This document shows positions 9,059 through 15,583 of a stretch of DNA of 64,000 nt, in pieces; the stretch's first letter is position 1, and each line of letters begins with the position of its first letter. The stretch is taken from NCBI GenBank assembly GCA_052061695.1, contig JBPZEY010000004.1. One strand, 5' to 3'. A program made the position numbers and the translations under genes. Under the pieces are notes generated by a model. The model saw only the letters and a list, made by a program, of their open reading frames with translations, had not been told where the DNA came from and searched no databases. Source of the stretch: Alkalicoccus luteus. GTDB taxonomy: Bacteria; Bacillota; Bacilli; Bacillales; Salisediminibacteriaceae.

Positions 9059-9150
9059 TCGGTAAAACATCGGTAAAATAATTGTTTTTTACGAAAATAC
9101 CCGCTTTATTTTACTTATTATTTTACCGATAAAAATTCTATTTTACTGAT
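9059..9150 (-). promoter_or_regulatory. cluster of LacI-type operator half-sites upstream of melR
   Basis: Within about 90 nt the heptamer GGTAAAA or its complement recurs: CGGTAAAAC at 9060, CGGTAAAAT at 9071, TTTTACCGATAAAA at 9121-9134 and TTTTACTGAT at 9141. The 9121 copy is a near-perfect palindrome centred on CG, as expected for a LacI-family operator. MelR is the natural candidate to bind, but this is inference. Confidence 0.5.
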
Positions 9151-9377
9151 CTTTTCCAAAATAGCCGCTTCGTTTGTCTGTACAATTGTCGCTTTTTGGA
9201 TAGCTGCACGATAATTCAGTCGATCTTCCCCTCTACAGTAGCTCTGAACCAGGACACGCCCTTTTTTGAATTCCCGAAAAAAGCTTCCGGCCTGCGCCGA
9301 AAGCCAAGTACACCTGTGCTCCTGCCTCATTCGATACCGTCATTTTCAAAACGGGAGCATGACGCCCCGGCTTTGAC
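9151..9377. other. intergenic stretch without a supported gene
   Basis: Between the operator cluster and the next gene I see no open reading frame with a ribosome site and no clear terminator. Short frames here lack family features and overlap one another. Confidence 0.5.
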
Positions 9378-9794
9378 TTACATAGGCTGACTTTTCCACG
9401 GGGCTTCTGCGTGCAGCAGCGTTTTAAAGTCCTGCTCCGGATCGAAGGCAAGCCGGCGCAGATGTGCTTCGACGCGGCGCTTCAAAATCGGAGCCATAAT
9501 GCAGTGGCTGAATTCGTAGCCCCGGCACCGGCTTTTATAGCGCACTTCTTTTTTCGTCGGCTTTGCACTTTCCCAAATTTTCATATCTGCTCCGCGCAGC
9601 TCTTTCCGCAGTTCGTTCAAGAAGGCTCCATTGCGGCTTTCCAGCTTAAAAAACCAGTCTTCGTAGACATCGGCAAACTTCATTTTAGATGTCCGCACGT
9701 ACTCACGGTCGTGCTCCAGCGCCCGTTTTGCCCAGACGCTGTCGACATAGCGGAAAAATAAAATTTTTTCATAATCGTCCATGAGTGCTTTCAT
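9378..9794 (-). CDS. hypothetical cytosolic protein
   Basis: 138 residues beginning MKALMDDYEK. It is rich in aromatic and charged residues (FFRYVDSVWAKRALEHDREY, then DVYEDWFFKLESRNG and a basic middle section KKEVRYKSRCRG). There is no signal peptide or membrane helix. I do not recognise the family. GAGGGTGAG lies 8-10 nt before the ATG, which supports translation. It stands alone on the minus strand, divergent from the Fur-controlled ATPase gene. Confidence 0.6.
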   Translation of the reverse strand: MKALMDDYEKILFFRYVDSVWAKRALEHDREYVRTSKMKFADVYEDWFFKLESRNGAFLNELRKELRGADMKIWESAKPTKKEVRYKSRCRGYEFSHCIMAPILKRRVEAHLRRLAFDPEQDFKTLLHAEAPWKSQPM

Positions 9795-9958
9795 CGCAGC
9801 TCACCCTCGCACATGAGAATATATGTTCCCATTACCATAGCACGATTGTTTGAAGCCTGACAAGACGGGCGTTCGATGTTTCACAGTGACAGACAGCTGC
9901 TGAATCCGCTCGTGCTAACTACTCCAGCTTTTTTTAGATTTATTTTTCGGACGGACAA

Positions 9959-10018
9959 TTGACTTTTTCAAACGTGCATACTATGATAAAGCTATTGTGA
10001 AACTGATAATCATTCTCA
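9959..10018 (+). promoter_or_regulatory. sigma-A promoter with Fur box before the iron ABC ATPase gene
   Basis: TTGACT (9959-9964) and TATGAT (9982-9987) are separated by 17 nt. Sixteen nt downstream is TGATAATCATTCTCA (10004-10018), a strong match to the 7-1-7 Fur box, placed to block transcription when iron is plentiful. Confidence 0.85.
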
Positions 10019-10045
10019 AATAAACAGACAGCAGAAAGGACTGAC

Positions 10046-10876
10046 GTGCTCATGCCCTCCATGCATGCGGAACATATACGGGTCGGCTACGGCGACAAGC
10101 CGATCATCAACGATCTGACGGTGTCGATTCCAGCCGGCAAGGTAACGACGATCATCGGACCGAACGGCTGTGGAAAATCAACGTTCCTGAAAACGTGTAC
10201 GCGCCTTCTCGCAGCGTCCTCCGGCTCGGTGTATCTGGACGGAGCAGCGGTGTCAAAAATTCCGACGAAGGAGCTCGCCCGCAGCATGGCGATCCTGCCG
10301 CAGACGCAGAACAGCGCGGCTGGCCTCACCGTTTATGAACTCGTTTCCTACGGCCGCTTTCCATATCAGCGCGGCTTCGGACGCCTGAGCCGGGAAGACC
10401 GCCGCATGATTGACGAAGCGATGGAGATGACGGGAACCAGTGCCTTTGCAGACAAGCCGGTCGACGGATTGTCCGGCGGGCAGCGGCAGCGGGTCTGGAT
10501 CGCAATGGCGCTCGCCCAGAATACGGAGCTCATTTTTCTTGATGAACCGACGACGTATCTGGACATGGCGCATCAGCTGGAAGTCCTCGAACTGCTGCAG
10601 CGCCTGAACCGGCTTGAAAACCGTACGATCGTCATGGTGCTGCATGACCTGAATCAGGCTGCACGTTTTTCGGATTACTTAATTGCGATGAAAGACGGCG
10701 ATGTCCGCTCACACGGGAGCGCTCAGGACATTATGCAGCCGCACGTGCTGCGCGACGTCTTTTCCATTGAAGCCGTCATCGGAAAAGATCCCGTAACAGG
10801 AACGCCGATGTGCATGAGCTACCAGCTCGCCTGCCCGCAGGAACAGCACCTCCTTCACCCTTCTGTAAATGGATAA
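10046..10876 (+). CDS. iron-siderophore ABC transporter ATP-binding protein (orphan, FecE/YusV type)
   Basis: 276 residues with a complete ABC ATPase: Walker A GPNGCGKST (about residue 39), Q-loop PQTQNS, signature LSGGQRQR, Walker B LIFLDEPTTYLD, and switch His in MVLHDLNQAARF. It belongs to the FecE/FhuC group that powers ferric-siderophore import. No permease or binding-protein gene adjoins it. In B. subtilis the similar orphan YusV serves several siderophore permeases, and the same role is inferred. It is translated from GTG at 10046 or ATG at 10052; AAAGGA lies just upstream of both. The Fur box promoter predicts induction under iron starvation. Confidence 0.9.
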   Translation: MLMPSMHAEHIRVGYGDKPIINDLTVSIPAGKVTTIIGPNGCGKSTFLKTCTRLLAASSGSVYLDGAAVSKIPTKELARSMAILPQTQNSAAGLTVYELVSYGRFPYQRGFGRLSREDRRMIDEAMEMTGTSAFADKPVDGLSGGQRQRVWIAMALAQNTELIFLDEPTTYLDMAHQLEVLELLQRLNRLENRTIVMVLHDLNQAARFSDYLIAMKDGDVRSHGSAQDIMQPHVLRDVFSIEAVIGKDPVTGTPMCMSYQLACPQEQHLLHPSVNG

Positions 10877-10893
10877 CCGTACGTAAACCTTTT

Positions 10894-10920
10894 AAAACGG
10901 GCCTCTGCCCGTTTTTTTCT
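10894..10920 (+). terminator. rho-independent terminator after the iron ABC ATPase gene
   Basis: AAAACGGGC and GCCCGTTTT form a 9-bp stem around CTCT, continuing into a T-rich tail, about 18 nt after the stop codon. Confidence 0.85.
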
Positions 10921-11097
10921 TTTGAAAAAATGAGAGGCTTTCCCGCTCTACAGGCTGCATCATAGAGGCCGACAGCGGCGGACACGTACCTCAATCACGT
11001 ACCACCGTAAACATTACACAAACCCGCCTGCAAACAACAATGCCTTCCCCCGTTGAGACGCGCTGATCGTATGTGGCTGCTTGAAGCGGCCTGCAGC

Positions 11098-11131
11098 AAA
11101 AAACAGCTCCGGCCTGATACGGCTGCAGCTG
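11098..11131 (-). terminator. probable terminator after the ferritin gene
   Basis: On the minus strand GCAGCT pairs with AGCTGT-type sequence around an inner GCC/GGC pair, followed by six T residues. It lies about 12 nt after the ferritin stop. The stem is imperfect. Confidence 0.5.
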
Positions 11132-11142
11132 CTTCTCTTGCT

Positions 11143-11646
11143 TTATTCCTCTGGTTTGAAGGTTCGTTTGCCAAGCTCCTGATCGAGCAGCTCAAACGCC
11201 TGGCTGTCTTGATCCATGCGCTTCAGCCGGTGGATGAGCGTATCAAACGCCGCCTCTTCTTCCACCTGTTCTTCAATAAACCAGTTCAGGAAAGTCATCG
11301 TCGCATGTTCGCGCTCATCCAGCGCCAGATCAGCTAGCTTGTAAATGCGCTTCGTCACTTCTTTTTCATGCTCAAGTGATTTGGTGAACGTTTCTTCCAC
11401 AGAAGCAAACGTATTGTCCGGATCGGGCATGCCGGTGAGCTCTGCTCGGCCGCCGATGTCGTTAATAAACTGGTAAAACTTCATCGCATGGAACCGTTCC
11501 TCTTCTGCCTGTGCCAGGTAAAACTGCGCAAAACCGTCCAGGCTTTCACCAGAGCAGTAAGCCGCAGTAGCGGTATAAACGTGAGCGGAGTAAAATTCGT
11601 AGTTCATCTGTTCGTTCAAAGCGTCCACAAGTGTTGTGCTGATCAT
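11143..11646 (-). CDS. ferritin (iron storage)
   Basis: 167 residues of the bacterial ferritin family. Likely ferroxidase ligands are in NEQMNYEFYSAHVY (Glu and Tyr), AEEERFHAMKFY (Glu and His) and the helix EKEVTKRIYKLADLALDERE. Ferritins assemble into 24-subunit cages, oxidise Fe2+ and store it as mineral. Translation starts at ATG 11646, one base after the stop of the upstream hypothetical gene, with GGAG upstream inside that gene. The gene ends an operon whose promoter carries Fur boxes, which is unusual for a store normally wanted when iron is abundant. Confidence 0.9.
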   Translation of the reverse strand: MISTTLVDALNEQMNYEFYSAHVYTATAAYCSGESLDGFAQFYLAQAEEERFHAMKFYQFINDIGGRAELTGMPDPDNTFASVEETFTKSLEHEKEVTKRIYKLADLALDEREHATMTFLNWFIEEQVEEEAAFDTLIHRLKRMDQDSQAFELLDQELGKRTFKPEE

Positions 11647-11647
11647 G

Positions 11648-12169
11648 TTACATCGCGCTCCTCTCAATTAAATGATCCGGCAGCCAGCCGGCGTGCAGGA
11701 CGGCTGCCGGAATTTCCCCGGAAAGACGCCCGGCCCGGTCGAGCCACTGCTTTGAAAATGTGTATTCCCGTTCTTTTAAAATCATGCCGATTCCCTGATT
11801 CGCACTGTAGAGCTGCATGCGACCAAGCGCACGAAGCGCCTCGTCCCGGTAGCGAGGTTTCGTCAGCACAAGCACATGCATCGGCACCTGCTCGTACAGC
11901 TCCAGCATCCGGTTGTGCCAGCGGTCTTCACGCTCGTACATGCCGCGTATGATTTCTTTGACAAGCGGACACTTCTGAGGTCCGTGAAACAGAAGCAGAC
12001 GCGTCTCGGCACGTGCTTCCGGACTCATTTCCACGGAGGCTTTCTTCCAGCTGACCGACACTGCGGACGGCTCGACAGCCCGGTCCTTAAAGCAGCGCAT
12101 AATCCGCCGCTCCATCATCATTTTTTCCATCATGGCGCGCATCGCCTGCATTTCTTCGGCTGTCAGCAT
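11648..12169 (-). CDS. hypothetical protein encoded between nitroreductase and ferritin
   Basis: 173 residues from ATG 12169, with AAAGGGAGGTG 6 nt upstream; a GTG nine bases earlier is less likely because it lies within that ribosome site. The N-terminus is methionine-rich (LTAEEMQAMRAMMEKMMMERR) and predicted helical, followed by a mixed alpha/beta domain (RLLLFHGPQKCP, VPMHVLVLTKPRYRDEALRAL). There is no signal peptide or membrane helix. I do not recognise the family. It sits 28 nt after nitroreductase and 1 nt before ferritin, so it is almost certainly co-transcribed with both and is a candidate iron-handling factor. Confidence 0.7.
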   Translation of the reverse strand: MLTAEEMQAMRAMMEKMMMERRIMRCFKDRAVEPSAVSVSWKKASVEMSPEARAETRLLLFHGPQKCPLVKEIIRGMYEREDRWHNRMLELYEQVPMHVLVLTKPRYRDEALRALGRMQLYSANQGIGMILKEREYTFSKQWLDRAGRLSGEIPAAVLHAGWLPDHLIERSAM

Positions 12170-12197
12170 GGCAGCCACCTCCCTTTACAGATGCCTT

Positions 12198-12767
12198 TTA
12201 AAGCGACGAAAAATCGGTCGTAAGCTCTTCCGGCGGAGTTGGTTCTTTCCGTTTCGGCTTGTTTTTTTCCTCATAATAGCCAAGGTGCAGAAAGCCGGCG
12301 ATCCGTTCACCAGCCTTTACGCCAAGCATGCCACGGACGTCCGGCTCGTAAATGTGCGGATTCGTTTTCCACACGGTTCCGAGCTGCCGTTCTGCAGCAA
12401 GCAGCTGAAAATTTTGAATCATCGAGCCAATCGCGCCCATGTTTTCATCCTGCTGTTTCTGGCGCGGATCTTCTTTCATTATTACAATTAAATAGGCAGC
12501 AGGCTCCATAAACAACTTGCGGCGGTTTTCATGCTCTCGTTTTGCATAGTGCCCGAGCAGCCCTTCAACAAATGCTTCCTTTTCTTCTGCACTCACATAC
12601 ACGAAGCGCCACGGCTCCCGCAGCCCGTGGTTCGGGGCCCATACGGCATCCCGAAGCAGATCCATCACCAGCGTTTTTTCTACCGGTTCATCGGTGTATC
12701 CGGTTTTAATAGAACGCCGCTCCCGTATCGCTTTTTGCAGCGGCGTAATCGTAGATAAATCAGTCAT
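12198..12767 (-). CDS. nitroreductase family protein (FMN-dependent, YdjA-like)
   Basis: 189 residues, typical for single-domain nitroreductases. Family features are the FMN phosphate-binding RERRSIKTGY near residue 15, WAPNHGLREPWRF around residue 43 and the later GSMIQNFQLLAAE and IAGFLHLGYYEE segments. These flavoenzymes reduce nitro compounds, quinones or flavins with NAD(P)H. The start has GAGGG 6 nt upstream. It is the first gene of a tight three-gene operon with a hypothetical gene and ferritin under a Fur-box promoter. A role in reducing ferric iron or freeing iron from ferritin would fit the context but is inference. Confidence 0.85.
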   Translation of the reverse strand: MTDLSTITPLQKAIRERRSIKTGYTDEPVEKTLVMDLLRDAVWAPNHGLREPWRFVYVSAEEKEAFVEGLLGHYAKREHENRRKLFMEPAAYLIVIMKEDPRQKQQDENMGAIGSMIQNFQLLAAERQLGTVWKTNPHIYEPDVRGMLGVKAGERIAGFLHLGYYEEKNKPKRKEPTPPEELTTDFSSL

Positions 12768-12854
12768 GTCTATCCCTCTTTCTATTGCCAGTCTTTCCCT
12801 TTATTGTATCAGACGGGCACCCCCGTTAACATCTTAAGCGGCACCGCCGATAAA

Positions 12855-12869
12855 TGATAACCATTCTCA
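12855..12869 (-). promoter_or_regulatory. second Fur box upstream of the nitroreductase-ferritin operon
   Basis: Plus strand TGATAACCATTCTCA matches 13 of 15 positions of the Fur 7-1-7 consensus. It lies downstream of the predicted transcription start and about 54 nt from the first Fur box. Confidence 0.65.
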
Positions 12870-12922
12870 ATGGTGTCGAAAAAAAAGAGAGGGGGGAATA
12901 CTTTTTTTCGGAAGCGAGAAAG

Positions 12923-12983
12923 TGAGAATGATTATCAATTAACGGTGCTCTTTTATCATAGTGCAGCTTTTCAAAACCGTCAA
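12923..12983 (-). promoter_or_regulatory. sigma-A promoter with Fur box for the nitroreductase-ferritin operon
   Basis: On the minus strand TTGACG (12983-12978) and TATGAT (12960-12955) are 17 nt apart. TGATAATCATTCTCA (12937-12923) begins 17 nt after the -10 box. The 15-mer is identical to the one before the iron ABC ATPase gene, and the layout is the same. Confidence 0.8.
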
Positions 12984-13115
12984 GCCTTATCTGCAGAAAT
13001 TTTCTAAAAAAATAACGTGTCCGGCAGCTGAAGCCTGCGAAGATGACGTTCCCGCGCTTAGCTTCTCTCCGGACGGGGAAGGTACCGGAGTAGACACTGT
13101 GAAGGAGCTGATTGG

Positions 13116-14336
13116 ATGAACACGCAAGAACTCTATGCCATGATCAACGAAGCATCTGAACACCTGGAGCTGCATGACGATTTTCAGCAGCTGCTCCGCA
13201 TTCCGGAGAGGCAGCTCGCCTTTTCGGTTCCTTATGAATCCGATGAAGGAAACATGCGCGTGGTGGAGGGTTTCCGTACACTGCACTCCTCCCTGCTGGG
13301 TCCCGGTAAAGGCGGCATCCGGCTCCACCCGGAAACAAACATCGACGAAACGTCGCTGCTCGCCTCCTGGATGACGATGAAAAATGCCTTAATGCACCTG
13401 CCCTTCGGCGGCGCAAAAGGCGGAATTGCTGCAGATCCAAAACAACTGTCTGATAACGAACGCGAGCGCGTAATCCGCTCCTACATCCGCAAGCTGTCCC
13501 CTTACATCGGCCGCGACCAGGACATTCCCGCTCCGGACGTCAACATCGGCCAGCAGGAAATCGGCTGGATGCTGGATGAATACGAAAAACATCTGCATGA
13601 TCCATATAATGCCGTCTTCACCGGGAAAGATCCGGTTATCGGAGGCATCCCGGGCCGGGTGGAAGCCACGGCAGCCGGCATCGTTCATACGATTCGCTGC
13701 CGGCTCAAGGAACAGGACCGCAGCCTGAATAATTTGAAAGTCGCCATCCAGGGAGCCGGAAACGTCGGATCGTTCTGCGCCCGCATTCTCGCTGATAAAG
13801 GAGCGATCATTACGGCGATGTCAGACTCCTCTTCCACTGTCTTTGATGAGAATGGACTAAACGTGGAGAAAGTATTGAAGGAAAAAACCGACACGGGCAG
13901 CCTTGGCGGAGACCATGAGTCAGCGGCCGTATTTGAAGTGCCGTGCGACGTGCTGATCCCGGCCGCCATGGGCGGCGCTATTGATGAGGAGACCGCCCGG
14001 CTGATCCAGGCAGACCTGATCGCAGAAGGCGCGAACGGTCCGGTAACAGCAGATGCAGACCGGGTGCTGGAAGAACGCGGCATTGAGGTACTCCCGGATA
14101 TCCTGACCAATGCCGGCGGTGTCGTCGTTTCCTACCTGGAGTGGCGGATGAACGAGCGCAAGGAAGAATGGAGCAAGGCCGATGCGCTGAGTCAGCTGGA
14201 GCACTACATGCGCCAGGCCTTCAGCCGCACGAACCGGACCAAGCAGGATTCCGGCGTCTCCTACCGTCGTGCTGCCTATTACACGGCCTGCAGGCGTCTT
14301 GCTGATGTGATGCAGGCACGCGGGCTGATCAAGTAG
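13116..14336 (+). CDS. NAD(P)-dependent glutamate dehydrogenase (Glu/Leu/Phe/Val family)
   Basis: 406 residues. The substrate lysines are in LGPGKGGIRLHP and LPFGGAKGGIAADP, the catalytic Asp in PAPDVNIGQQEIGWM, and the Rossmann motif in VAIQGAGNVGSFCARIL (about residue 210). The enzyme interconverts glutamate with 2-oxoglutarate and ammonia; it is closest in type to the catabolic Bacillus RocG/GudB group, although cofactor preference cannot be told here. AAGGAG lies 9 nt before the ATG. It is divergent from the Fur-boxed operon, and its last 8 nt overlap the convergent methyltransferase gene. Confidence 0.92.
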   Translation: MNTQELYAMINEASEHLELHDDFQQLLRIPERQLAFSVPYESDEGNMRVVEGFRTLHSSLLGPGKGGIRLHPETNIDETSLLASWMTMKNALMHLPFGGAKGGIAADPKQLSDNERERVIRSYIRKLSPYIGRDQDIPAPDVNIGQQEIGWMLDEYEKHLHDPYNAVFTGKDPVIGGIPGRVEATAAGIVHTIRCRLKEQDRSLNNLKVAIQGAGNVGSFCARILADKGAIITAMSDSSSTVFDENGLNVEKVLKEKTDTGSLGGDHESAAVFEVPCDVLIPAAMGGAIDEETARLIQADLIAEGANGPVTADADRVLEERGIEVLPDILTNAGGVVVSYLEWRMNERKEEWSKADALSQLEHYMRQAFSRTNRTKQDSGVSYRRAAYYTACRRLADVMQARGLIK

Positions 14337-15105
14337 CCTGTCCTGTCCAGATCGTCCACCGGTCGGCTTCTGTTACAGCCCCTTCCGAAAGCTTCGTCTG
14401 CAGAAAATCGAGAAACGCTTCCAGCTCGCTGTCTGTCAGTTCGTGTAAAATACTCCGTCCCGTTCGCTGGCGAAGATCATCCAGCAGCTGCTGCCTCGTT
14501 GCAAACTGTTTTCGCTTCTCCCATATAGAAAAAACTGTCACACCGGTAAAGCCGGCAGCTTTCATCTGCTCGAGGACGTCCATTTTATTCGGACGCCTCT
14601 TTTTTTCGACCTCGGCAAGGTGCGGAAAATAATCAAGCAGCCAACCCCGGATGTGCACGTGGCTTCCGGGAAGCAGACAGTCTGAAACGGTCCGGTCCTG
14701 TATGATCAGCCGCCCTTTCGCACACAGCACCCGTGCTGCCTCTTTCAGAAAAGCGGCTGTATCCGACAGATGATGGATCAGTGCCCGGGCAACCACCAGA
14801 TCCTGGCCGCACCGGGCGAGACCGGTTCGTTCCGCGGTCCCCTGCTGAAATGAGAGCCGTCTCTCGTGCTGATGACGTTCTTTTGCATCGCGCAGGCTTA
14901 CTTCCGAAAAATCAATGCCGACTGCTCTATCAGCCCCAAGTTTCAGCAGCTCGTTCGTATAGATCCCCCCGCCGCAGCCAATGTCTGCGGCATGCTTGAT
15001 ATCTTCTCCTGCTGTCAGCTCCTGCATCGTTTTTACCCAGTCAGCGTCGGCGTCCCTGCTGTTATAGCTCCCTTTTAACCGTTCATCATGAAAATGGATG
15101 CTCAT
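14329..15105 (-). CDS. class I SAM-dependent methyltransferase
   Basis: 258 residues. SAM-binding motif I is DIGCGGGIYTNELLKLG (about residue 40), followed by AVGIDFSEVSL and a later DLVVARALIHHL segment, typical of the Methyltransf_11/25 group. The methyl acceptor is unknown; the C-terminal third (HIRGWLLDYFPHLAEVEKK and onward) looks family-specific. GGGAGGTGAGAACAC precedes the ATG. It is convergent with glutamate dehydrogenase (8-nt overlap) and divergent from the cobalamin riboswitch. Confidence 0.82.
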   Translation of the reverse strand: MSIHFHDERLKGSYNSRDADADWVKTMQELTAGEDIKHAADIGCGGGIYTNELLKLGADRAVGIDFSEVSLRDAKERHQHERRLSFQQGTAERTGLARCGQDLVVARALIHHLSDTAAFLKEAARVLCAKGRLIIQDRTVSDCLLPGSHVHIRGWLLDYFPHLAEVEKKRRPNKMDVLEQMKAAGFTGVTVFSIWEKRKQFATRQQLLDDLRQRTGRSILHELTDSELEAFLDFLQTKLSEGAVTEADRWTIWTGQAT

Positions 15106-15174
15106 GTGTTCTCACCTCCCTTCTATTATATCCTTTTTATGGGAAAAATGAAGCCGCGCTTCTTTTAGATGATT

Positions 15175-15204
15175 TTGACAACTTACTCCCTTTTCCTGTA
15201 TGAT
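15175..15204 (+). promoter_or_regulatory. sigma-A promoter of the metE leader
   Basis: A perfect TTGACA (15175-15180) and TATGAT (15199-15204) separated by 18 nt. This places transcription start about 20 nt before the cobalamin riboswitch. Confidence 0.8.
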
Positions 15205-15230
15205 GACGACAAACTTGATAACGTAATGAA

Positions 15231-15385
15231 CAACAGGTGATCTGCTTCGCCAGATCTTAAAAGGGAATCCGGTGCAACTCCGGAACGGTCCCGCCACTGT
15301 AAAAGGTTAGCAGCCGCTGTGCCACTGGATTTTTTCCGGGAAGGTGCGGCTGTGTTCATCCTTGAGTCAGGAGACCTGCCTGTCG
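15231..15385 (+). promoter_or_regulatory. cobalamin (B12) riboswitch
   Basis: The conserved elements appear in order: ACAGGTG with TTAAAAGGGAATC, the GGTGCAACTCCGGAACGG segment, the B12 box CCGCCACTGT, and the closing GAGTCAGGAGACCTGCCTGT. This matches the cobalamin riboswitch class. Together with the downstream terminator it should shut off metE when adenosyl- or methylcobalamin is present. Confidence 0.93.
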
Positions 15386-15504
15386 TTCTTTACCATCAGC
15401 CCTACGGGTCATAGGGAGGTGGAAACAGGCTTGTTCAGCTTTGCCGCAAAACACGTGCGGCCAAAGCTTCGTTCGTGCTGGAAAGACACCTGTTTTGTCC
15501 TGCT

Positions 15505-15548
15505 GCCGTGCCGGAAGGGTTTCCCCCTTTTCGGCACGGCTTTTTGTT
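15505..15548 (+). terminator. regulatory terminator between the B12 riboswitch and metE
   Basis: GCCGTGCCG pairs with CGGCACGGC, extended inward by GAAGGG against CCCTTT, and is followed by TTTTTG. It stands 36 nt before the metE ATG and is the expected off-state hairpin of the riboswitch. Confidence 0.85.
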
Positions 15549-15583
15549 TGTGTCGGCGTCATACATCTGAAGGAGGAATAAGC

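Noticed and set aside
9118..9330. Small minus-strand frame upstream of melR
   Set aside because: It runs over the operator half-sites and lacks a ribosome site.
15344..15583. Longer N-terminus for MetE
   Set aside because: It is translated out of the cobalamin riboswitch and terminator; MetE normal length and the AAGGAGG site fix the start at 15584.
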